Made by a program: the position numbers and the translations under genes. Positions 24,738 through 34,930 of a stretch of DNA of 64,000 bases are shown here, piece after piece. The notes under the pieces are model-generated. The model worked only from the letters and a program-made list of their open reading frames with translations. It did no database searches and was not told the origin of the DNA. The stretch spans positions 62,001 to 126,000 of the forward strand of contig FONB01000010.1 in assembly GCA_900112785.1 (NCBI GenBank). The letters are read 5' to 3'. Position 1 is the first letter of the stretch. Each line of letters begins with the position of its first letter. The stretch is from Phytobacter palmae. GTDB lineage: Bacteria; Pseudomonadota; Gammaproteobacteria; Enterobacterales; Enterobacteriaceae.

Positions 24738-25406
24738 TTAGCCGCAAAGATGCGCCACGGTAAGCTCTTCAAGGCTGGATAACTTCACATCAGCCAGCGC
24801 ATAACGTGGGTCATCACGGTTCTCTTTCGCAGGTACCACGACAGAACGCATCCGTGCGGCTTTACTGGCAATCATTCCATTGACGGAATCTTCCAGCGCC
24901 ACACAGGTGAGCGGGTCGACGCCAAGCTTCGCGGCGCAGTCCAGATAAACCTGCGGATGGGGTTTGCTGTATGGCAGCTTTTCGGCGGAGGCCAGCGCAT
25001 CGAAATTATCGCGCAGGCCAAACAGAGAGAGCGTTTTTTCCAGCATATGCAGCGGTGATGCCGAAGCCAGCCCCACTTTCAGACCGCTGGCTTTGCATAA
25101 GACAATCGCTTCGCGCGCGCCAGGAAGCAGCGGGCGCGTCTCTTCCACCAGGGTAATGGCGCGACTGATGATGCGATTCGTAACTTCATTGCAGTCCGGA
25201 CCACTCCATGGCTGGCGGTCGAACCACAGGCCAACAACCACATCAATGCGCAGACCAAGGGTATCCGGTAGCTCATCGCGGCGGGTGGTATCAACCCCAA
25301 GGCTTGCCATGACATCCAGTTCAGCGCGATCCCAGAGTGGCTCTGAGTCCATAATTAATCCATCCATATCGAAAATGGCAGCGAGTATTTGTCGCGGGGC
25401 AGACAT
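24738..25406 (-). CDS. hxpB: Hexitol phosphatase HxpB (YniC)
   Basis: HAD-superfamily phosphatase of 222 residues. The nucleophile motif is FDMDGLIMDSEP (aspartates 14 and 16), motif II lies in GLASASP, motif III lysine in PYSKPHPQVY and motif IV in ALEDSVNG. In E. coli it dephosphorylates 2-deoxyglucose 6-phosphate and hexitol phosphates in the cytoplasm. GAGAGGTG precedes the ATG. It is divergent from yniB. Confidence 0.94.
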   Translation of the reverse strand: MSAPRQILAAIFDMDGLIMDSEPLWDRAELDVMASLGVDTTRRDELPDTLGLRIDVVVGLWFDRQPWSGPDCNEVTNRIISRAITLVEETRPLLPGAREAIVLCKASGLKVGLASASPLHMLEKTLSLFGLRDNFDALASAEKLPYSKPHPQVYLDCAAKLGVDPLTCVALEDSVNGMIASKAARMRSVVVPAKENRDDPRYALADVKLSSLEELTVAHLCG

Positions 25407-25551
25407 TCACACCTCTCTTTTTTGCGTCAGAACACAGGGAGAAACACTTTTTATGGTCAGAAGGTCATCATACCGTCTTTAAAGATCGGGCGAAAATGAA
25501 TATGAGAGGGTAGACTTAGGCGGAAAACGGAACGTCTCACAAGGGGAATCC

Positions 25552-26088
25552 ATGACGTATCAACAAGCTGGACGCATTGCCATATTAAAACGCGTCCTGG
25601 GGTGGGTTATTTTTATCCCGGCAGTGATTTCGACAATTATTTCAGTACTTAAGTTTATGTATGACCACAGTGAAAAACAGCCGGGCATTAATGCCGTTAT
25701 GCTGGATTTCGCGCATGTGATGATTGAGATGATGCGGTTTAACACGCCATTCCTCAATTTTTTCTGGTACAACTCACCCACGCCGGATTTTCATCATCAG
25801 CTTAATATCGGTTTCTGGATTATTTTCGTGCTGATTTTTGTCGGGCTGGCGCTGCAGGCCTCCGGGGCAAGGATGAGTCGCCAGACGCGTTTTCTGCGTG
25901 AAAACCTTGAGGATCAACTGATTCTGGAAAAAGCAAAAGGTGCCGAAGGGCTGTCCCGAGAAGAGATCGAAGCGCGTATCGTGGTGCCACATCACACCAT
26001 CTTCCTGCAGATTTTCCCGCTCTATGTCCTGCCTGTCATTTGTATCGTCGCAGGCTATTTCTTTTTCTCGCTGCTCGGCTTCCTTTGA
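25552..26088 (+). CDS. yniB: Inner-membrane protein YniB
   Basis: Conserved enterobacterial membrane protein of 178 residues with three or four hydrophobic segments (about 12-32, 65-75, 88-105 and 153-178) and a charged region between them. It matches E. coli YniB in length and neighbours. The function is unknown. AAGGGG precedes the ATG; it is convergent with yniA across a shared hairpin. Confidence 0.9.
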   Translation: MTYQQAGRIAILKRVLGWVIFIPAVISTIISVLKFMYDHSEKQPGINAVMLDFAHVMIEMMRFNTPFLNFFWYNSPTPDFHHQLNIGFWIIFVLIFVGLALQASGARMSRQTRFLRENLEDQLILEKAKGAEGLSREEIEARIVVPHHTIFLQIFPLYVLPVICIVAGYFFFSLLGFL

Positions 26089-26091
26089 CAG

Positions 26092-26117
26092 AAAAGGCCA
26101 CCTCAGCGTGGCCTTAT
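26092..26117. terminator. Bidirectional terminator yniB/yniA
   Basis: AAGGCCAC-CTCA-GCGTGGCCTT hairpin with A and T flanks between convergent genes. Confidence 0.75.
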
Positions 26118-26124
26118 CGTTGCA

Positions 26125-26985
26125 TCAGGCGGCAAGTACCCGCTCCAGCGCTTTTTGCGCCGTTACCAGGTGCTGTCCACCGAACAGAATCGCCCGGTTA
26201 AAGAGAGTATAAAGCTGATACACGGGCTGACGGTCGAGGAAATCGCCGGGTAAGGGGCATACGGACTGGTAGCCATCATAAATTTGTGGTGGCTGATCCG
26301 GATGCAGCGGCAGCATCGCCAGGTCACATTCTCTGTCTCCCCAGTAACACGCCGGATCGTAAATAAACGGACCGTCCGGACCGAGCGCACAGTTTGCTGA
26401 CCACAGATCGCCATGTAGCAACGATGGCTGAGGCTGATGCGAAGCAAGGCGCTGCTGAACATGTTCGACAATGGCGTCGATATTGCCAAACTCCAGCCCT
26501 TTTTCGGCTGCCAGCTCCAGTTGCCAGCCGATACGTTGTTCGGCAAAGAACGTTGACCAGCGACGTTGCCAGGCATTGGGTTGCGGTGTTGTCGACAGGT
26601 CGTTATCAAAATCAAGACCGAACTGCGGCTGGTCGCTCCACTCATGCAGCCGCGCCAGCTGCTGGCCGAGTAAAAAAGCGCTGTGGGCATCAAGAGGACG
26701 GGCAGGGAGATATTCCATTACCAGGAAGCTGTAGTCGCGGTCACTGCCGACGGCGAGTACTTTGGGTACGCGTACCGTGTTACTGCGGGAGAGCAGTTCA
26801 AGCTGGTCAGCTTCTGCGGTGAAGATGGGCAGTAATTCCCGTTCATCGCATTTTACAAACAAATCCTGACCACCATAACGCAGGTGCCATGCAGCATGGA
26901 TTTCTCCACCTGGCAACTCGTCACGCTGTTCGATCTCACCATCACCGAGTTGTTCGCTTAACAGACGACTAATTGCTTGCCACAT
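26125..26985 (-). CDS. yniA: Fructosamine kinase family protein YniA
   Basis: Predicted ketosamine-3-kinase of 286 residues with a protein-kinase-like fold. The catalytic loop LLHGDLWSANC is near 196 and the metal-binding DPACYWGDRECDLAM near 217. Family members phosphorylate protein-bound fructosamines or ribulosamines as a deglycation step; activity for this protein is inferred. GGGGGAC precedes the ATG. Confidence 0.92.
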   Translation of the reverse strand: MWQAISRLLSEQLGDGEIEQRDELPGGEIHAAWHLRYGGQDLFVKCDERELLPIFTAEADQLELLSRSNTVRVPKVLAVGSDRDYSFLVMEYLPARPLDAHSAFLLGQQLARLHEWSDQPQFGLDFDNDLSTTPQPNAWQRRWSTFFAEQRIGWQLELAAEKGLEFGNIDAIVEHVQQRLASHQPQPSLLHGDLWSANCALGPDGPFIYDPACYWGDRECDLAMLPLHPDQPPQIYDGYQSVCPLPGDFLDRQPVYQLYTLFNRAILFGGQHLVTAQKALERVLAA

Positions 26986-27090
26986 GATATGTCCCCCATG
27001 TTATCAGCCAGATCATAAGGTTAGCGCACTACTGCTATGAAAAAATACGAACCAACGCACACCTGCGCATCCTGGGACGGACAATGGCAC

Positions 27091-27381
27091 TTATTGTGTC
27101 TCTTTTTGCCATGCTTCCCAGGTCGTTACGCTAATGTCAGGCTTCGCGCTGACAACACTATCTGCAAGGCCACTGGCCAACTCACTGACCTCTTGTTCGT
27201 TCAGCGGGCTGATAAGGCCAAAGGTATTTGTCCCAAGATCATGCACCTTGCCTTCTTCGTCCGTGAGAGTCAGCAGAAACCCGGCGCGCGTAAATTGGTT
27301 ATTCAGTTCATTGATTTCAGCCAGGCTCTGCTCGTGAAATTTCACTGTGACCACGTAGCGGGTAATACCGTCGCTGCTCAT
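27091..27381 (-). CDS. ydiZ: Small conserved protein YdiZ
   Basis: Cytoplasmic protein of 96 residues matching E. coli YdiZ by sequence and position next to pfkB. It has a mixed alpha/beta pattern (YVVTVKFHEQSLAEINELN) and no recognisable catalytic motif. The function is unknown. GAGGTGA precedes the ATG. A plus-strand frame over it (27037-27414) is non-coding. Confidence 0.88.
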   Translation of the reverse strand: MSSDGITRYVVTVKFHEQSLAEINELNNQFTRAGFLLTLTDEEGKVHDLGTNTFGLISPLNEQEVSELASGLADSVVSAKPDISVTTWEAWQKETQ

Positions 27382-27457
27382 AATTCACCTCGTTGTTATC
27401 CTGAATTTTTTTAGCATAGTCGGCGAAGGGGATTTGTCGACTGCGGCAGGGGAAGGA

Positions 27458-27484
27458 AGGCCCTCGCAGTAAGGCGAGGGCGCA
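27458..27484 (-). terminator. Hairpin downstream of pfkB
   Basis: GCCCTCGC and GCGAGGGC form an 8-base-pair stem just after the pfkB stop; the following tract is only moderately T-rich. Confidence 0.6.
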
Positions 27485-27487
27485 TTT

Positions 27488-28420
27488 TCAGAGATTGCGC
27501 AGGTAATCGTAGATTTTTTGTGTGTCGGCGCGGGAACACAATTTGGTCCCCTGATTGATTGTCGCAGCACTCCCGGCGGCGACGCCGAACTTCACCATGT
27601 CTTCAAGCGATGCGCCTTCGGCAAGTTTCAGCGTCATCGCGCCAACCATACTGTCGCCTGCGCCTACGGTGCTCTGGCTTTTCATCGGTGGCGGCACAAC
27701 CTGGACACACTGGCTACCGTCGACAGCCAGCGCGCCCTGTGGACCGAGAGAAACAACGACCCGTAACGCTTTGCCCTGACGAACAATCTCTTTTGCAGCA
27801 TTCTGAACGTCATCGGGCTGCGTCAATTCCCGTCCTGCTAATGCGCTGAGCTCTTTCTGGTTCGGCTTGACCAGTTCGATATTGCCAATATCGAGCGCAG
27901 CGGAAAGGGCATCGCCCGAACTGTCGACAATGCAACGGATACCTTTTTGTTGCGCCGCTTTAATCAGTTGCGTCAGTTTTGTCACGTCAATACCCGGCGG
28001 CAGGCTACCGCTAATCACAAGGATCGCGCCGCTCTCAATGGCGAGCACTTTCTCTTCCAGCAGGCGGAATTCATCAGCAGTCAGGGTGGCGCCAGGCATC
28101 ACAAAACGGTATTGCTCGCCACTGGCCTCAACATGCACGTGCAGATTTTGCCGGGTCCAGTCGTGCGTTTCGACGCATTGCGTGGGAACATTTTCATCGG
28201 CAAGCAGCGCCGTCAAATGTTCGCCTGTAGCACCTCCTGCCGGGAAAATCGCCGTGGCTTTTCCCCCAAGATGAGCGATGGCGCGCGCAACATTAATTCC
28301 TCCGCCTCCGGGTTCAAAGACAGGCGCACTACAGCGAAGTTTCCCTTCCGGATAAATGTGCGGCGTAAGCGTCGCGCTATCAAGGGATGGGGCCAGAGTC
28401 AGGGTATAAACCGATACCAT
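27488..28420 (-). CDS. pfkB: 6-phosphofructokinase II PfkB
   Basis: Minor ATP-dependent phosphofructokinase of the ribokinase (PfkB) family, 310 residues. Family signatures are GGGGINVARAI near 38 and the anion-hole/catalytic motif TVGAGDSMVGAM near 251. It phosphorylates fructose 6-phosphate, and in family members also tagatose 6-phosphate. AAGGAG precedes the ATG. It is divergent from ydiY over a 292-base AT-rich spacer. Confidence 0.96.
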   Translation of the reverse strand: MVSVYTLTLAPSLDSATLTPHIYPEGKLRCSAPVFEPGGGGINVARAIAHLGGKATAIFPAGGATGEHLTALLADENVPTQCVETHDWTRQNLHVHVEASGEQYRFVMPGATLTADEFRLLEEKVLAIESGAILVISGSLPPGIDVTKLTQLIKAAQQKGIRCIVDSSGDALSAALDIGNIELVKPNQKELSALAGRELTQPDDVQNAAKEIVRQGKALRVVVSLGPQGALAVDGSQCVQVVPPPMKSQSTVGAGDSMVGAMTLKLAEGASLEDMVKFGVAAGSAATINQGTKLCSRADTQKIYDYLRNL

Positions 28421-28631
28421 AATGATCTCCTTTTACGGTGAGTATATTAATACTGGCATCTGATACTCAGAAGACAATGTAAATAAAGCGATGATTTAAA
28501 ATATGAATTTTCGATAAGTTGAGATCAAATTTTTATACATTTAATGTCTATTTGAGATCTGTCTTATTCAAAAAATGAAATAAGAATTCATTGCTATGTT
28601 AAACGGGGCTTTTTATAATTTGTTACCTTTC

Positions 28632-28692
28632 AATGGACCGTTGGTCGTTGATCCACCTGAAAGTTTCCGGGACCGTTACGGTCTCTTTTTTA
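28632..28692 (+). promoter_or_regulatory. Attenuator-like leader of ydiY
   Basis: GACCG-TTA-CGGTC at 28671-28683, extendable by two pairs, is followed by TTTTTT, giving an intrinsic terminator 20 bases before the ydiY ATG. An upstream hairpin, GACC-GTT-GGTC at 28636-28646, contains GGACCGT, which can pair with ACGGTCT of the terminator, so alternative folds are possible. Confidence 0.5.
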
Positions 28693-28712
28693 GTTGTTCG
28701 GACTCCTTATAA

Positions 28713-29471
28713 ATGAAGCTTTTTAAGACAGTACCCGTGCTGATTGTTCTCGCGGGAGGCGTGCTTGCGTCGTTGAATGCTGCCGCAGATGACACCGTTT
28801 TTACTGTTATGGATGACCCCTCCACCGCCAAGAAACCGTTTGAAGGTAGCGTTAACGGTGGTTACCTGGCCCAGTCTGGTAATACTACAAGTTCTTCTCT
28901 GACCGCAGACTCTACCCTGACCTGGTATGGTACAACCACCGCATGGTCTTTATGGGGAACCGCGAGCAACACTTCATCAAATGATGAACGTTCCTCAGAG
29001 AAATATTCCGTAGGTGGACGTAGCCGTTACAACATGACGGATTACGATTATCTGTTTGGCCAGGCAAGCTGGTTGACCGATCGCTACAACGGTTATCGTG
29101 AGCGTGATGTTCTGACCGCTGGTTACGGTCGTCAGTTCCTCAATGGTCCGGTGCACAGTTTCCGCTTTGAATTTGGTCCCGGTGTTCGTTACGACGAATA
29201 CACTGACGGGGACACCAAAACGCAAGGTCTGGGCTATGCCTCTGGGACCTATAGCTGGCAGATGACGGACAACGCCAAATTCACACAGGGCGTCTCTGTG
29301 TTTGGTTCAGATGACACGACACTGAACTCTGAGACCGCGTTAAATGTTGCTATTAATGATCACTTTGGTCTGAAAGTGGCATACAACGTGACCTGGAACT
29401 CTCAGCCGCCTTCATCGGCGCCAGAGCATACCGATCGCCGAACCACGGTCTCCCTCGGCTACAAAATGTAA
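28713..29471 (+). CDS. ydiY: Acid-inducible outer-membrane-type protein YdiY
   Basis: DUF481 family protein of 252 residues with an N-terminal signal peptide cleaved after NAAA near residue 25. The mature protein alternates hydrophobic and polar residues like a beta-barrel (for example YNMTDYDYLFGQASWLTDRYNGY) and ends in an outer-membrane-type terminal strand RRTTVSLGYKM. In E. coli ydiY is acid-induced; the function is unknown. The leader carries a possible attenuator. Confidence 0.92.
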   Translation: MKLFKTVPVLIVLAGGVLASLNAAADDTVFTVMDDPSTAKKPFEGSVNGGYLAQSGNTTSSSLTADSTLTWYGTTTAWSLWGTASNTSSNDERSSEKYSVGGRSRYNMTDYDYLFGQASWLTDRYNGYRERDVLTAGYGRQFLNGPVHSFRFEFGPGVRYDEYTDGDTKTQGLGYASGTYSWQMTDNAKFTQGVSVFGSDDTTLNSETALNVAINDHFGLKVAYNVTWNSQPPSSAPEHTDRRTTVSLGYKM

Positions 29472-29498
29472 CCGAACTGGGCCGGGTTCTCCGGCCCT

Positions 29499-29744
29499 TT
29501 ATTTTCCTAAAGATGCTTTGTTTGCCAGCGCAATGGCATTGCTAATGGCCGATTTTGCCTGCGGACTGTTTTTCCAGCAGGTTGATCCGACAAGTGCCGC
29601 ACCCTGGGCGAGGATATCGTCAACGGATGCGCTACTAAGTTGATCCAGTGAACTAAATCCCATTTGCTCCAGACGTTCGATAACTTTCGGGCCAACACCT
29701 TTACAGGCGAGCAGGGCAGCGCGTTCTTGTGAGGTAAAAGACAT
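29499..29744 (-). CDS. Small helix-hairpin-helix protein
   Basis: A protein of 81 residues from ATG 29744, seven bases behind AAGGA; an ATG at 29750 is too close to that site. The helix-hairpin-helix core is LLACKGVGPKVIERLEQMGF (about 11-30), resembling the small pathogenicity-locus (Cdd1-like) HhH family, and suggests nucleic-acid binding. I do not recognise a gene name. It is convergent with ydiY and divergent from fumD. The function is unknown. Confidence 0.75.
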   Translation of the reverse strand: MSFTSQERAALLACKGVGPKVIERLEQMGFSSLDQLSSASVDDILAQGAALVGSTCWKNSPQAKSAISNAIALANKASLGK

Positions 29745-29854
29745 CGACATTTCCTTATTGTGATGATCACCTTACTGTTGATATTCAGTATTATTAATGA
29801 GTAACAAAAGAATAACAAACCACCGAAAGTCGTGATCACCTCATGGGGGAGTGA

Positions 29855-30070
29855 ATGGGTAAGACAAAAGATGCCGAATTGTACGAAGAAATGTGCCGGG
29901 TTGTCGGGAAAGTGGTACTTGAGATGCGAGACCTTGGCCAGGAACCAAAACATGTGGTGATCGCCGGGATGGTGCGAACGATGTTGGCGAATCAGCGTGT
30001 GCCGCGTAAGGAATTAACCAAACAGGCCATGGCGGAAGTCATCCGCGCGCTTGGTTTTGAAGCTTCCTGA
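29855..30070 (+). CDS. fumD: Fumarase D-like protein FumD (YdhZ)
   Basis: A 71-residue protein whose core, YEEMCRVVGKVVLEMRDLGQ (about 9-28), followed by EPKHVVIAG, is nearly identical to E. coli YdhZ, described as fumarase D. In E. coli the gene is next to ydhY, whereas here it lies just upstream of thrS. GGGGGAGTG precedes the ATG. A catalytic role cannot be seen from the sequence; the assignment rests on similarity. Confidence 0.85.
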   Translation: MGKTKDAELYEEMCRVVGKVVLEMRDLGQEPKHVVIAGMVRTMLANQRVPRKELTKQAMAEVIRALGFEAS

Positions 30071-30288
30071 GGTTCTTTTTTGGTGAGCCAGTCGAAGGAC
30101 ACAGAAAATAGTCAAAGGAACCAATATCAAACAAGAAGTACATTCCCACTTTTTTTAGTGTTACCATCCTCTGACGCAATGAAAAGTGTGAGCCATGATG
30201 GCTTTCATTGACGTAACAGATTACGCGCCAATTTAGCGATTGTTGGTTAGATGGCGGCGTAATTTATCTCGACTAAACAAATATTTAC

Positions 30289-30335
30289 TTCGTATGTGAT
30301 CTTTCGTGTGGGTCACCACTGCGAATTAAGGATAT
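30289..30335 (+). promoter_or_regulatory. ThrRS translational operator
   Basis: GTGATC (30296-30301) and GGTCAC (30311-30316) form a stem whose loop shows CGT at 30305-30307, mimicking the tRNA-Thr anticodon arm, directly before the AAGGA ribosome site at 30328. In E. coli threonyl-tRNA synthetase binds this element and blocks its own translation. The rest of the 268-base leader (30071-30288) holds no gene I can see. Confidence 0.8.
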
Positions 30336-30338
30336 GAA

Positions 30339-32267
30339 ATGCCTGTAATTACTCTTCCTGATGGTAGTCAACGCCATTACGACCACGCTGTTAGCCCAAT
30401 GGATGTGGCTCTGGACATTGGTCCGGGCCTTGCGAAAGCGACTATAGCGGGTCGTGTGAACGGTGAACTGGTTGATGCGTCCGATCTGATTGAGAATGAT
30501 GCAACCCTGTCTATCATCACCGCCAAAGACGAAGACGGTCTGGAAATCATCCGCCACTCCTGTGCGCACCTGTTAGGTCATGCTATTAAGCAGTTGTGGC
30601 CGAACACTAAAATGGCGATTGGCCCGGTTATTGACAACGGCTTCTACTACGACGTCGACCTTGACCATACCCTGACCCAGGAAGATATCGACGCGCTCGA
30701 AAAACGGATGCACGAGCTCGCTGAAACCAACTATGACGTCATTAAGAAAAAAGTCAGCTGGCACGAAGCGCGTGAAACTTTCGTGAAGCGTGGTGAGAGC
30801 TATAAAGTCTCTATTCTTGATGAAAACATTGCCCATGATGACAAGCCTGGCCTGTATCATCACGAAGAATACATCGACATGTGCCGTGGACCGCACGTGC
30901 CTAACATGCGTTTCTGTCATCATTTCAAACTGATGAAAATCGCCGGTGCTTACTGGCGTGGCGACAGTAACAACAAGATGCTGCAGCGTATTTATGGTAC
31001 CGCGTGGGCAGACAAAAAAGCCCTGAATGCCTATCTGCAACGTCTGGAAGAGGCTGCGAAGCGCGATCACCGTAAAATCGGTAAACAGCTTGACCTGTAC
31101 CACATGCAGGAAGAAGCACCGGGCATGGTCTTCTGGCATAACGACGGCTGGACTATTTTCCGTGAGCTGGAAACCTTCGTGCGTTCCAAGCTAAAAGAGT
31201 ACCAGTATCAGGAAGTGAAAGGTCCGTTCATGATGGACCGTGTGCTGTGGGAAAAAACCGGCCACTGGGACAACTATAAAGATGCGATGTTCACCACCTC
31301 TTCTGAGAACCGTGAATACTGCATCAAGCCAATGAACTGCCCGGGCCACGTGCAGATCTTTAACCAGGGGCTGAAATCCTACCGCGATTTGCCGCTGCGT
31401 ATGGCGGAGTTCGGTAGCTGCCATCGCAACGAGCCTTCAGGCGCGCTGCATGGTCTGATGCGCGTTCGCGGTTTTACACAGGATGACGCGCATATCTTCT
31501 GTACCGAAGAACAGGTACGTGATGAAGTCAACGCCTGTATTCGACTGGTCTATGATATGTATAGCACCTTTGGCTTCGAGAAAATCGTTGTCAAACTGTC
31601 CACTCGCCCGGAAAAACGTATCGGTAGCGATGAGATGTGGGATCGTGCTGAGGCGGATCTGGCAGTTGCGCTGGAAGAAAACAACATCCCGTTTGAATAT
31701 CAACTGGGTGAAGGCGCATTCTACGGTCCGAAAATTGAATTTACATTATATGACTGCCTCGATCGCGCCTGGCAGTGCGGTACAGTACAGCTGGACTTCT
31801 CGTTACCGGCTCGCTTAAGCGCCTCATATGTTGGCGAAAATAACGAGCGTCAGGTTCCGGTGATGATTCACCGCGCAATTCTGGGGTCGCTGGAACGCTT
31901 TATCGGCATCCTGACCGAAGAATTCGCCGGCTTCTTCCCAACCTGGCTGGCCCCTGTTCAGGTTGTGGTGATGAATATCACTGATTCACAAGCTGAATAC
32001 GTCAACGAATTGACCCGTAAATTGCAAAATGCGGGCATTCGTGTAAAAGCGGACTTGAGAAACGAGAAGATTGGCTTTAAAATCCGCGAGCACACTTTAC
32101 GTCGTGTCCCTTATATGTTGGTCTGTGGTGATAAAGAGGTGGAAGCTGGCAAAGTGGCCGTTCGCACCCGCCGCGGTAAAGACCTGGGCAGCCTGGACGT
32201 AAGTGAAGTGATTGAGAAGCTGCAACAAGAGATTCGCAGCCGCAGTCTTCAACAACTGGAGGAATAA
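30339..32267 (+). CDS. thrS: Threonyl-tRNA synthetase
   Basis: Class II synthetase of 642 residues that charges tRNA-Thr. Domains in order are TGS (1-65), second additional/editing domain with [10 protein letters not shown] near 73, catalytic core with motif 2 ([22 protein letters not shown] near 361), and the C-terminal anticodon-binding domain from about 535. The editing domain binds and removes mischarged serine. It heads the thrS-infC-rpmI-rplT-pheM-pheS-pheT-ihfA block. The infC AUU start is four bases after its stop. Confidence 0.98.
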   Translation: MPVITLPDGSQRHYDHAVSPMDVALDIGPGLAKATIAGRVNGELVDASDLIENDATLSIITAKDEDGLEIIRHSCAHLLGHAIKQLWPNTKMAIGPVIDNGFYYDVDLDHTLTQEDIDALEKRMHELAETNYDVIKKKVSWHEARETFVKRGESYKVSILDENIAHDDKPGLYHHEEYIDMCRGPHVPNMRFCHHFKLMKIAGAYWRGDSNNKMLQRIYGTAWADKKALNAYLQRLEEAAKRDHRKIGKQLDLYHMQEEAPGMVFWHNDGWTIFRELETFVRSKLKEYQYQEVKGPFMMDRVLWEKTGHWDNYKDAMFTTSSENREYCIKPMNCPGHVQIFNQGLKSYRDLPLRMAEFGSCHRNEPSGALHGLMRVRGFTQDDAHIFCTEEQVRDEVNACIRLVYDMYSTFGFEKIVVKLSTRPEKRIGSDEMWDRAEADLAVALEENNIPFEYQLGEGAFYGPKIEFTLYDCLDRAWQCGTVQLDFSLPARLSASYVGENNERQVPVMIHRAILGSLERFIGILTEEFAGFFPTWLAPVQVVVMNITDSQAEYVNELTRKLQNAGIRVKADLRNEKIGFKIREHTLRRVPYMLVCGDKEVEAGKVAVRTRRGKDLGSLDVSEVIEKLQQEIRSRSLQQLEE

Positions 32268-33107
<840 letters not shown>

Positions 33108-33136
33108 GTCGTTAACGTTTAACTTTTTTAACTTAG

Positions 33137-33514
<378 letters not shown>

Positions 33515-33524
33515 TAAGTCAGTG

Positions 33525-33551
33525 GAAGAGGGGGCAATGCTCCCTCTTTTC
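33525..33551 (+). terminator. Terminator after rplT
   Basis: AAGAGGGGG-CAATG-CTCCCTCTTTT stem-loop with T tract separates the rpmI-rplT message from pheM. Confidence 0.85.
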
Positions 33552-33762
33552 GTTTATACCCGTCATTTTTCACGTTGCATGCGCGTAGACTGAGGTCGTT
33601 TCCCCGGTCACTTACTTAAGTAAGCTTCTGAGAATTCAATCTCTCGCCGCTTTTTCTGCAAAGCGAATTATTTAGGGTATAACATCATCAGAAGATTGAC
33701 TTTTTTTCGGTGAGCCCTTTCAATAAGGTCATCCGTATTTTACCACACAAGGTAACGCAAGC

Positions 33763-33807
33763 ATGAATGCTGCTATTTTCCGCTTCTTTTTTTACTTTAG
33801 CACCTGA
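33763..33807 (+). CDS. pheM: phe operon leader peptide PheM
   Basis: A 14-residue leader peptide with five phenylalanines among its residues, read as [14 protein letters not shown]. Ribosome stalling at the Phe codons when charged tRNA-Phe is scarce prevents formation of the downstream terminator and raises pheST expression. It lies 126 bases ahead of pheS. Confidence 0.95.
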
Positions 33808-33854
33808 TTACGGGAGGCTAGCGCGTGAAAGAAGAAACGGAAAATTAACGCCAA

Positions 33855-33880
33855 AAGCCTCCAACAGGAGGCTTTTTTTG
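33855..33880 (+). terminator. phe attenuator
   Basis: AGCCTCC-AACA-GGAGGCT stem followed by seven T, between pheM and pheS; it is the attenuator controlled by PheM translation. Confidence 0.93.
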
Positions 33881-33887
33881 TGTCTGA

Positions 33888-34916
<1,029 letters not shown>

Positions 34917-34930
34917 GGGCAGGACAAATA

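Noticed and set aside
27037-27414. 125-residue plus-strand frame
   Set aside because: It lies opposite ydiZ, which is a conserved gene with a good ribosome site; the frame looks like its shadow.
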